A program made the translations under genes and the position numbers. A DNA stretch of 64,000 bases from Candidatus Gastranaerophilales bacterium (GTDB lineage Bacteria; Cyanobacteriota; Vampirovibrionia; Gastranaerophilales; Gastranaerophilaceae). The notes beneath the pieces are model-generated. The model was given only the letters and a program-made list of their open reading frames with translations, had not been told where the DNA came from and made no database searches. Below are positions 54,995 through 62,367 of this stretch, piece after piece. The stretch's first letter is position 1, and each line of letters opens with the position of its first letter. The stretch covers positions 62,001 to 126,000 of the forward strand of contig CALUYE010000002.1 in assembly GCA_944324945.1 (NCBI GenBank). The letters are read 5' to 3'.

Positions 54995-55348
54995 ATGTTA
55001 AACGAATTTTTATATGCAAAAATACATAGAGCTACCGTTACTGAGGCGAATTTAGAATATGTCGGCTCTATTACAATAGATAAAACTCTTCTTAGCGCAT
55101 CAGGAATTAAAGAAAATCAAAAAGTTGAAATATTAAATATAAATAACGGAGAAAGATTTTCAACTTATGTTATTGAAGGAAAAGCAAATTCGGGCGTAAT
55201 TTGTCTTAACGGTGCTGCTGCAAGAAAAGTGCAGATTAAGGACAAGATAATAATTGTTGCATACGCACTTTTAAACGAAGAAGAACAAAAAACACACAAA
55301 CCAAAAGTTGTACATGTTGATGAAAACAATAAAATCGTTTCCCTTTAG
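54995..55348 (+). CDS. panD: Aspartate 1-decarboxylase
   Basis: Makes beta-alanine for pantothenate and CoA. The protein has 117 residues and is made as a proenzyme that cleaves itself at Gly24-Ser25 to form the pyruvoyl group (YVGSITID). Lys9, Tyr22 and a later Arg in [10 protein letters not shown] match the active site. [19 protein letters not shown] ends the core. It is convergent with ilvN (four-base overlap). Confidence 0.96.
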   Translation: MLNEFLYAKIHRATVTEANLEYVGSITIDKTLLSASGIKENQKVEILNINNGERFSTYVIEGKANSGVICLNGAAARKVQIKDKIIIVAYALLNEEEQKTHKPKVVHVDENNKIVSL

Positions 55349-55854
55349 TTTGTTTTTTTGAAGTTAATAAATTGATTTCCTTTTGTGATTGCAACTTTTC
55401 CCGATCTTACAAATTCTTTAATACCATAGGGGCGCACAAGTTCTGCAAAAGTTTGTACGTCTTTTTCGTTTCCGTCAATTTTTACTATGTATGTTTTATC
55501 GCTTACATCCATAATTTTTGCACCTGACTGAGCAACTATATTCATAAATTCCGCTCTGTTTGTGTCTGATACGTTAACTTTTAATATTCCGATTTCATAT
55601 TCAATTGCTTCGCCGATTGTAAGGTTTGCAACTTTAATAACGGGTATCAAGCGGTTTAATTGCTTACAAATTTGTTCAATTACATCCTCATCACCCGCAG
55701 TTACAATGGTTACTCTTGAATATATGCTATCAAGAGTGGGTGCAACAGTTAAACTTTCAATATTATATCCGCGGCCCGAGAATAAATCGACAATTCTTGA
55801 AAGTACACCGACTTCGTTTGTTACTAAAACAGATATTGTATGTTTTGTTGTCAT
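55345..55854 (-). CDS. ilvN: Acetolactate synthase small (regulatory) subunit
   Basis: 169 residues with two ACT-like regions. The N-terminal one ([36 protein letters not shown]) binds valine in relatives. The start codon directly follows the ilvB stop, and the ribosome binding site (GAGGAGG) is within the ilvB end, which implies coupling. It regulates and stabilises IlvB. The gene ends by overlapping panD on the other strand. Confidence 0.95.
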   Translation of the reverse strand: MTTKHTISVLVTNEVGVLSRIVDLFSGRGYNIESLTVAPTLDSIYSRVTIVTAGDEDVIEQICKQLNRLIPVIKVANLTIGEAIEYEIGILKVNVSDTNRAEFMNIVAQSGAKIMDVSDKTYIVKIDGNEKDVQTFAELVRPYGIKEFVRSGKVAITKGNQFINFKKTN

Positions 55855-57564
55855 TTATACCTCCTCGCGAGACAATAAAACTTTATCAATCGGTTCGCCC
55901 GCTAAAACCCATGGGTAAACCATTTCAAAGTTTTCACAAACAAAATCAATCATAACAGGGCCCTTAAATTCAATTGCTTTTTTAAGGGCGGGTATAATTT
56001 CTTCTTCTTTTTCAACTCTTATACCAAGCGCCCCGTAGCTTTGAGCTAATTTAACAAAATCGGGGGATGAGATTTTTGTTTGCGAGTAGTGCTTATTATA
56101 TATTTTTTCCTGCCATTGGCGCACCATTCCAAGATAGCCGTTATTAATAATGCAGTTAATAACTTTAAATTTATAATCAACACAGGTCATTAGTTCCTGA
56201 ATATTCATTTGAATGGAACCGTCGCCTGCAATATTTAATACGTAATTGTTTTTATTTGCAACACATGCTCCCATTGCAGCGGGAAAACCAAAACCCATGG
56301 TGCCCAAACCGCCTGAAGTTATTAATTTTCTCGGGTGGTTGAATTTGAAGTTTTGCGCACACCACATTTGATGCTGCCCTACTTCGGTTGAAACAACGGG
56401 TTCGTCTTTTTTTGTATAGTCGTAAATTGCTTGAAGAACAGTTATTGCGCTTAATTTATCCGAAGTTTTTTGCGGAATTGCAATTTTCTTCTTCCATTCT
56501 TCAATTTCTCTAAACCATTTATCTTTTAATTCGTTGTTGATTTTATGGTGTTTTTTGGATAGCTCCTGAAGCATAGCAGCAAGAATATTTTTAATATCTC
56601 CGACAATCGGGATTGTTGCTTTAACGTTTTTTGATATTGAGCAAGGGTCAATATCAACATGTATTACCTGCGCGTCGCGCGCAAAACGTTTTAAGCAGCC
56701 TGTAATTCTGTCTGAAAATCTTGTTCCTATCGCAAAAATTACATCGGCATTACAAACCGTTAAATTGGCACAGTAATTTCCATGCATTCCCATCATTCCA
56801 AGGCTTGTTTCAAGGTTGTCAGGATAAGTACCCGAGCCCATTAAGGTATGAACGACAGGGATTTTTAGTTTTTCTGCAAGCTCTTTTAATTCTCTGTGTG
56901 CGTTTGATGCTACAACGCCGCCTCCTGAGATGATAACTGGTCTTTTTGCTTCAAAAAGAGTATTAAGAGCTTTTTGAATTTGCAAAGGATGACCTTTATA
57001 CGTCGGGTTGTATCCGGGCAGTTCAACATTTTTAGGATAATTAAATTCATATTTTGCGTTAAATATATCAACAGGTATATCTATAACAACAGGGCCTTTT
57101 TTGCCTGTTGTTGCAATATAAAACGCTTCTTTTACTATTCTTGCAAGGTCTTTAACGTCTTTAACAAGGTAATTATGTTTGCAGCATGAGCGCGTAATAC
57201 CTACTATATCGGCCTCTTGAAAAGCATCTCCGCCGATTAGTTTTGAATTAACCTGTCCTGTTATTAAAATCAAAGGCGTTCCGTCATAATATGCATTTGC
57301 AAGACCAGTGATGGTGTTACACGCCCCTGGACCCGAGGTTACAATTGCAACACCTGCTTTTCCCGATACTCTTGCATACCCTTCGGCTGCATGCACGGCT
57401 GCCTGCTCGTGGCGCACAAGATAGTGCTTAATTTCATCCTGCATATATAAAGCATCATATAAAGGTAATACCACTCCGCCCGGGTAGCCGAATATTTCTT
57501 TAACACCTTCTTTAACAAGTGATTTTAAAAGGATTTCTGCTCCGCTGTACATTATCTTATTCAT
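55855..57564 (-). CDS. ilvB: Acetolactate synthase large (catalytic) subunit
   Basis: A ThDP enzyme that forms acetolactate or acetohydroxybutyrate for valine, leucine and isoleucine. 569 residues. The ThDP-activating Glu is at 53 in RHEQAAVHAAEGYARVSG; SGPGACNTITGLA follows. The diphosphate site is GDGSIQMNIQEL and the FAD region lies in the middle. A GCAGGAC site precedes the ATG. First gene of ilvB-ilvN; a TATAAT-like region lies about 40 bases upstream on the minus strand. Confidence 0.97.
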   Translation of the reverse strand: MNKIMYSGAEILLKSLVKEGVKEIFGYPGGVVLPLYDALYMQDEIKHYLVRHEQAAVHAAEGYARVSGKAGVAIVTSGPGACNTITGLANAYYDGTPLILITGQVNSKLIGGDAFQEADIVGITRSCCKHNYLVKDVKDLARIVKEAFYIATTGKKGPVVIDIPVDIFNAKYEFNYPKNVELPGYNPTYKGHPLQIQKALNTLFEAKRPVIISGGGVVASNAHRELKELAEKLKIPVVHTLMGSGTYPDNLETSLGMMGMHGNYCANLTVCNADVIFAIGTRFSDRITGCLKRFARDAQVIHVDIDPCSISKNVKATIPIVGDIKNILAAMLQELSKKHHKINNELKDKWFREIEEWKKKIAIPQKTSDKLSAITVLQAIYDYTKKDEPVVSTEVGQHQMWCAQNFKFNHPRKLITSGGLGTMGFGFPAAMGACVANKNNYVLNIAGDGSIQMNIQELMTCVDYKFKVINCIINNGYLGMVRQWQEKIYNKHYSQTKISSPDFVKLAQSYGALGIRVEKEEEIIPALKKAIEFKGPVMIDFVCENFEMVYPWVLAGEPIDKVLLSREEV

Positions 57565-57688
57565 AGTTGTTGTCCTGCTTAATTCTTTTGATATTATTAT
57601 AACAAAAGAAAAACAAATTGTTTAATTTACATAACTTAAAAGTTTATAATATTTAATTTTTTAATTTATAATTAACTTAGGAGTTTGA

Positions 57689-58300
57689 ATGTACGATTAT
57701 ATTAAAGGAATTTTGACCGATAAAAATTATCCTTATTGCACGATTGAAAATAACGGCATAGGATACAGACTGCTTGTAAATTCAAGAATATTATCGCAGA
57801 TTGGCGAGATTGATGACAGTGTTAAAATATATGTAAAATTAATCCACAAAGAAGATTCCATGACTCTTTGCGGCTTTAAAAACAAGCAAGACAGAATAAT
57901 ATTTGATATTTTAACATCCGTATCCGGAATCGGCGTTAAGGTTGCTTTTGCTCTTTTTGATGAATTTGAAACAAATGAATTAATTGAAGCGGTACTTGAT
58001 GAAAATTATAAATTAATTTCAAAAGCAAAAGGGGTCGGTTCCAAAATGGCTCAAAAAATCGTTCTTGAAATTAAAGATAAACTAACAAAAATAGATATAA
58101 ATACGGATATTATTATTTCAAAACTCCCGAAAACAAACGTATCTCAAGAAACAATTCAACAAACAACAGCTGTTTTAGAATCTTTAGGCTATAACAGAAA
58201 CGAATATAACAATGCTCTTGAGACGGTTATTAAAAATCTTGATAAGGATGATTCAAGCGAGCTTTTAAAAGAGACGCTTAAAATATTATCGCTGTTTTAA
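57689..58300 (+). CDS. ruvA: Holliday junction branch migration protein RuvA
   Basis: Binds the four-way junction and loads RuvB. 203 residues. It starts MYDYIKGILTDKN, with the OB-fold to about 65, the two helix-hairpin-helix motifs in the middle (VSGIGVKVAFALF and AKGVGSKMAQKIVLEI) and a C-terminal RuvB-binding domain (AVLESLGYNRNEY). An AGGAG site precedes the ATG. No ruvB or ruvC is adjacent. Next is glgA, 26 bases on. Confidence 0.97.
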   Translation: MYDYIKGILTDKNYPYCTIENNGIGYRLLVNSRILSQIGEIDDSVKIYVKLIHKEDSMTLCGFKNKQDRIIFDILTSVSGIGVKVAFALFDEFETNELIEAVLDENYKLISKAKGVGSKMAQKIVLEIKDKLTKIDINTDIIISKLPKTNVSQETIQQTTAVLESLGYNRNEYNNALETVIKNLDKDDSSELLKETLKILSLF

Positions 58301-58326
58301 AATATATTAATTAAGGATAGAATTAT

Positions 58327-59796
58327 ATGAAATTAGATGATTTTACAAAAAAATTCAAAAAACAAAAAAAAGAATTGAGAGTTCTTTTTGCTTCAAGTGA
58401 AGTTGCTCCTTATTCAAAAGTCGGCGGATTAGCCGATGTTGTCGGCGAATTGCCTTTATATTTAGATAAACAGGATGTTGAATGTGCGGTTTTCACGCCT
58501 TTATACGGTTGTATTGATCAGGAAAAATATAATATTGTGGAGCTTGAAAATTCTCAATTAACAATGGATATGGGACACAGCCGCCATATTTTTAAATTGA
58601 AAATGTGTGAAGTGCCTAAAACAAAAGTAAAAGTCTTTTTCGTTGATAATCCTAAATATTTTTCTTGTTTTAATGTAGTTTATCCGAAATGGTGCGATGA
58701 AATGTATGAAATGCAGCGCTATGTTGCCTTTTGTCTTGCAGTTATGGAATATGCAAAACTATTGAACTTTAAACCCGACATCATCCATGCCAACGATTGG
58801 CACACTGCAATGCTGCCTGTTTATTTAAAAACAAATTATAAATACGATGAATTTTATAAAGATACAAAATCTGTTTTCACTATCCACAATCTTGCCTATC
58901 AGGGTTCTTGTGATAAATCGATAATCGATTTTGCAAATATGAGATGGGATAATGTTTATAAAGATAATTGTTTAGAACACTACGGAAGAGTTAACTGGCT
59001 TAAAGGTGCTCTATATTGCGCAGATAAAATAACAACCGTTTCACCAAGATACGCTCAAGAAATCCTGGGAGGAGAATTCGGTGAAGGCATGGATTATACC
59101 CTAAGGGGTCAAACATATAAACTATGCGGTATTTTAAACGGTACAAAGTATGATAAAAAATCTTTTAATATAAAAGAAAAACCTGAATATAAAGCACAAA
59201 TTCAAAAATTGTTCGGCTTGCCTCAAAATCCTAATCGCCCTTTGATTGCAATGATTTCGCGCTTAGTGTATCAAAAAGGTTTAGATTTAATTGATTTTTG
59301 TAAGTTTGATTTAATGAATCAGCCTGCTGATTTTGTATTTTTGGGTACGGGTGATGAAGGATATCAAAATATGCTTATATGGGCTTCGAATAATTCTTCT
59401 AATATTCGTGCCTGGATTGATTTTAAAGCAGATTTATCGGAAAAAATTTATAAGGCATCGGATATGTTTTTAATGCCCAGCTTGTTTGAACCTTGCGGAA
59501 TATCGCAAATGATAGCTATGAAATACGGTTCAACTCCAATAGTTCGTGCTGTAGGCGGGCTTGATGATACAGTCATTGCATATCCTAATGAATGCGCTAC
59601 AGGTTTTAAATTCTTAGGCTATGATGCTCAATCTATGCTGAATGAAATCAAAAACGCAATCTGGACTTATTATGACAGAAAAGATGACTTTAAAAAGATT
59701 GTCAAAAATTGCATAAATGCACGTTTTTTGTGGGAGGATTCGGCTATGAAATATAAATTTTTATATCTTGATGTACTGAATCGGAAGAATTTTTAA
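58327..59796 (+). CDS. glgA: Glycogen/starch synthase
   Basis: Adds glucose from ADP-glucose to alpha-1,4-glucan. GT5 family, 489 residues, normal length with a 16-residue extension. The ADP-glucose site is KVGGLADVVGELP (usually KTGGL), HANDWHTA is in the first half, and the C-terminal domain has MISRLVYQKGLDLI, FLGTGDEGYQ and MPSLFEPCGISQMIAMKYG with the catalytic Glu. A GGATAG site precedes the ATG. No glgB or glgP is in the window; a GlgC-like gene is at 4509. Confidence 0.96.
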   Translation: MKLDDFTKKFKKQKKELRVLFASSEVAPYSKVGGLADVVGELPLYLDKQDVECAVFTPLYGCIDQEKYNIVELENSQLTMDMGHSRHIFKLKMCEVPKTKVKVFFVDNPKYFSCFNVVYPKWCDEMYEMQRYVAFCLAVMEYAKLLNFKPDIIHANDWHTAMLPVYLKTNYKYDEFYKDTKSVFTIHNLAYQGSCDKSIIDFANMRWDNVYKDNCLEHYGRVNWLKGALYCADKITTVSPRYAQEILGGEFGEGMDYTLRGQTYKLCGILNGTKYDKKSFNIKEKPEYKAQIQKLFGLPQNPNRPLIAMISRLVYQKGLDLIDFCKFDLMNQPADFVFLGTGDEGYQNMLIWASNNSSNIRAWIDFKADLSEKIYKASDMFLMPSLFEPCGISQMIAMKYGSTPIVRAVGGLDDTVIAYPNECATGFKFLGYDAQSMLNEIKNAIWTYYDRKDDFKKIVKNCINARFLWEDSAMKYKFLYLDVLNRKNF

Positions 59797-59797
59797 G

Positions 59798-60151
59798 TTA
59801 TTCTTTCAACTGGTCATAAATGTTGTTAAAACCATAGCGCGCAAGAAAAGAAAGATTTATATCCATAGCAGTTCGCGTCTCGTATTGTTTAATGTATGAA
59901 ATATATCTTTCTATACCGTGCTTTCTTGCCCATTCTTTGGCTTTTATATAATATTTTGCATCGTCATAGCAAAGCGTAATAAAAAATTTGTTTAATTTGT
60001 GCAGTTTTGTAATAAATTCTTTTGCACCTCTTCTGATGCACGGTATTGTATCATGTTCGATATGGTATTCTATATCTTTAAAAACCACATTAAGATGCAG
60101 AACCACGGATACTCTTGTGGGCTTACCCACTTCGGTCTTATTGTTAGCCAT
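59798..60151 (-). CDS. HAD-like small protein (degenerate)
   Basis: 117 residues. RRGAKEFITKLHKLNKFFITLCYDDAKYYIKAKEWARK resembles in split form (GAKEFITKLHKLNKFFITL; DDAKYYIKAKEWARKHG) the region of HAD phosphatases that follows the nucleophile, but the expected DxD at the start of the fold is VLHLN here. It may therefore be a non-catalytic homologue, or a different fold. It is convergent with glgA (one base between stops) and divergent from the XRE gene. Confidence 0.5.
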   Translation of the reverse strand: MANNKTEVGKPTRVSVVLHLNVVFKDIEYHIEHDTIPCIRRGAKEFITKLHKLNKFFITLCYDDAKYYIKAKEWARKHGIERYISYIKQYETRTAMDINLSFLARYGFNNIYDQLKE

Positions 60152-60194
60152 AAATTCCTACTATAATTAGTTGATAATATTTAATAACGTTAAA

Positions 60195-60249
60195 ATTATA
60201 CCACTTTGTCATTAAAATTTCCACTAAAAGATTATACGACTTAGTCATG
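60195..60249. promoter_or_regulatory. Tandem direct repeats upstream of the XRE gene (candidate operator)
   Basis: ATTATACCACTTTGTCAT (60195-60212) and ATTATACGACTTAGTCAT (60231-60248) match at 16 of 18 bases, spaced 36 bases start to start. The second copy contains a nine-base palindrome GACTTAGTC and covers the XRE start codon at 60247. A repressor site for self-control is the natural reading. Confidence 0.55.
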
Positions 60250-60582
60250 AATGAAAATGAATTAAAAACATTATTAGGGCTTGCCATTAGAGCCGAAAGA
60301 AAAAGACAAAAATTAACCCAGGAACAGTTAGGCGGTTTGATAAACTTAGATTTTAACAATTTAAGCAGAATCGAAAAGGGTAAAAATTTTCCTTCTTTTG
60401 AAACTTTTTGCAAGCTTGTAATGGCGCTTCATATATCACCAAACGATTTATTGAGTTTTATGCCGTTTGACGGAAAAGAAAAATCGGTGCCTGATTTTGA
60501 ATTTTTCAATAATTTTAATACATTGCCCGAAAATTTGAAAAATAATATAAAAGATTTAGTAAATAATTTAAAAAGAAAGTAA
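60247..60582 (+). CDS. XRE-family transcriptional regulator
   Basis: 111 residues. The XRE HTH at about 12-65 includes AERKRQKLTQEQLGGLINLD and NNLSRIEKGKNFPSFETFCK. The C-terminal part is polar with a Lys/Asn-rich end. It starts inside the second direct repeat, which suggests tight self-regulation. No Shine-Dalgarno is seen. Confidence 0.8.
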   Translation: MNENELKTLLGLAIRAERKRQKLTQEQLGGLINLDFNNLSRIEKGKNFPSFETFCKLVMALHISPNDLLSFMPFDGKEKSVPDFEFFNNFNTLPENLKNNIKDLVNNLKRK

Positions 60583-60586
60583 ATGT

Positions 60587-61984
60587 TTAAAAAAGGTATT
60601 TGTTAAGTTTTTCTTTATTAAAAACTTCAATGCTTTCCTTATTGTGGATAAATATAAGACAGCTTATAACCGATTTAAATAAATTAAATTCGCTGTATTC
60701 AAATTTTCTCCTTAAATCATCCATGTTTTCAGCTAAAAATTCGGTTAAAAGAGTTTTGTTTTTAATGGCTAAAGATGTAAAGTAGTCAAGCCCTTCTTTT
60801 GTTGCAATTCCTTCAAAATAAATAATATCTGGAGACTGAAATTCAATGAAGCGCATGGCTTTATCAAGGTTAAAGCCTATGTTTTCATTAAGTTCGCACT
60901 GAGATATTCCTTTAAGCTTGAATTTTGCAATCGATTCAAGGGTCATAACGTTTTTATTTTTCGGAATAATGTTTGATAAAATAGAATAAATTAAGTGCGT
61001 TTTGCCCGATAGTGATGCTCCGCAGACTAATATCACCCCGGGTTTTTCAAGGGAGGATTTTATTAAATCTATGTTTTCTTTTGAAATTTTTAAATTTTCA
61101 ATTGATGTCGGCGGATGGTAGATTTTAATTAAAATTCTCTCACCGTTAATTGTGGGGAAAGCACTTATGCTTGCCGTTAACTCATGCCCGTCGACATTAA
61201 ACACTAATTTTCCCAATTGAGGTATTTCAAATACGTTAGGATCTAAATTGCACATCATTTTAAGCGATTGTATGAAAGGGTTGATTAAAAGACTCGGTAT
61301 TATTCCTGTTTGAAATATTTCGCTTGATTTTTTAAAGTTTACGCTTAATCCTTCAGGTGTTGTTTCAAAATACAATTCATGGATATTATTTGAAATTGCC
61401 TGTTTTAGAATCGCTCTAAAAAGTGCTTGGATATGTTCTTGCGAAAGGTCGTTGTTGTGAAGCTCGTCTCTCCAGGAGTAATTTTTTGAATTTTGAGTGT
61501 TAATATCGGCAACCTTTGATTTTACATCGTAATATTCGTTAATTTTTTTAAGGATACTTTTTTCTGATGCTATAACGGGATCTATATTTTTGCCTGTGAT
61601 TTGAACAATTTTATCTATTGAAAATAAATCCATAGGATCTGCCATAGCAATTGTAAGAGTGTCTTCAATAATAAACAGGGGAAGTATTTTGAACCTCATT
61701 GCATCTTTGTAGCTTATAAATTCAAGGCATTTTTTATCGATTGTATAATTTTCAAGATCAACGCTCGGTGTGTGAAGTTTTTCTTCAAGAAATTTCATTA
61801 AAGTTTCTTCATTAATCATCCCCGTATTGATTAAAATTTGACCTATATTTGTATTTTGTGCAAGCGCAAGCTCCTGCGCATGTTCGATATCATCATAAGT
61901 TACAAGGTTGTCTCTTACAAGGTCATATTTTAGTTTATCAATTGTTTTATTATCAACGGGTGTGTTGTCGTTTATTAAATCCAT
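60587..61984 (-). CDS. PilB/GspE-like ATPase, degenerate
   Basis: 465 residues from the ATG at 61984 (GGAT upstream), chosen over a TTG at 61996. Residues about 20-150 form the T2SSE_N/MshEN-type domain (NIGQILINTGMINEETLMKF). The ATPase has Walker A CGASLSGKTHLI near 315, but the Walker B/Asp-box region reads IIYFEGIATKEGLDYF where active ATPases have GEIRD, the His-box is lost and the tetracysteine zinc motif is absent. It may not hydrolyse ATP efficiently, and could be a regulator of the active ATPase. It is downstream of a receiver protein and histidine kinase. Confidence 0.75.
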   Translation of the reverse strand: MDLINDNTPVDNKTIDKLKYDLVRDNLVTYDDIEHAQELALAQNTNIGQILINTGMINEETLMKFLEEKLHTPSVDLENYTIDKKCLEFISYKDAMRFKILPLFIIEDTLTIAMADPMDLFSIDKIVQITGKNIDPVIASEKSILKKINEYYDVKSKVADINTQNSKNYSWRDELHNNDLSQEHIQALFRAILKQAISNNIHELYFETTPEGLSVNFKKSSEIFQTGIIPSLLINPFIQSLKMMCNLDPNVFEIPQLGKLVFNVDGHELTASISAFPTINGERILIKIYHPPTSIENLKISKENIDLIKSSLEKPGVILVCGASLSGKTHLIYSILSNIIPKNKNVMTLESIAKFKLKGISQCELNENIGFNLDKAMRFIEFQSPDIIYFEGIATKEGLDYFTSLAIKNKTLLTEFLAENMDDLRRKFEYSEFNLFKSVISCLIFIHNKESIEVFNKEKLNKYLF

Positions 61985-61997
61985 ATTTTTATCCAAA

Positions 61998-62360
61998 TTA
62001 TGCTAAATATTTATTTATTTTTTCAAGAACATCGGAAAACTCAAACGGTTTTGTAATATATTCGTCTGCTCCCGTTTCTTCTCCTATTATTTTGTCTTCA
62101 TCCTGGCTTCTTGCAGTTATCATAATAATCGGTATTTTTTTATATTTATTGTCAAATTTTAAAAGTCTGCAAATTTTATACCCGTTAATTTTTGGCATCA
62201 TTACATCTAAAATTACAAGATCGGGGTTTGAATTTTTAGCTAAACTTAAACCTTCTTCCCCGTCATATGCGCAAATACATTCAAACCCTTTAGTTTTAAG
62301 CATAAATGAAAGGGTTTCAACGATATCTTTTTCATCATCCACTATTAATATTTTTTTCAT
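61998..62360 (-). CDS. Single-domain response regulator (CheY/PilH type)
   Basis: 120 residues with a receiver domain only. Acidic pocket Asp8-Asp9 (KKILIVDDE), phosphoacceptor Asp52 (LVILDVMMPKING), switch Thr in IIMITA and Lys in ITKPF. The start at ATG 62360 has a TGAGGA site; a longer frame would include part of the kinase end. It sits between the histidine kinase and the PilB-like ATPase, so it likely carries phosphate from the kinase to a pilus or motility target. Confidence 0.92.
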   Translation of the reverse strand: MKKILIVDDEKDIVETLSFMLKTKGFECICAYDGEEGLSLAKNSNPDLVILDVMMPKINGYKICRLLKFDNKYKKIPIIMITARSQDEDKIIGEETGADEYITKPFEFSDVLEKINKYLA

Positions 62361-62367
62361 TTTTTCC

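Noticed and set aside
60144-60413. 89-codon minus-strand frame opposite the XRE gene
   Set aside because: It is the antisense of a clear HTH gene and of its operator; no independent signal.
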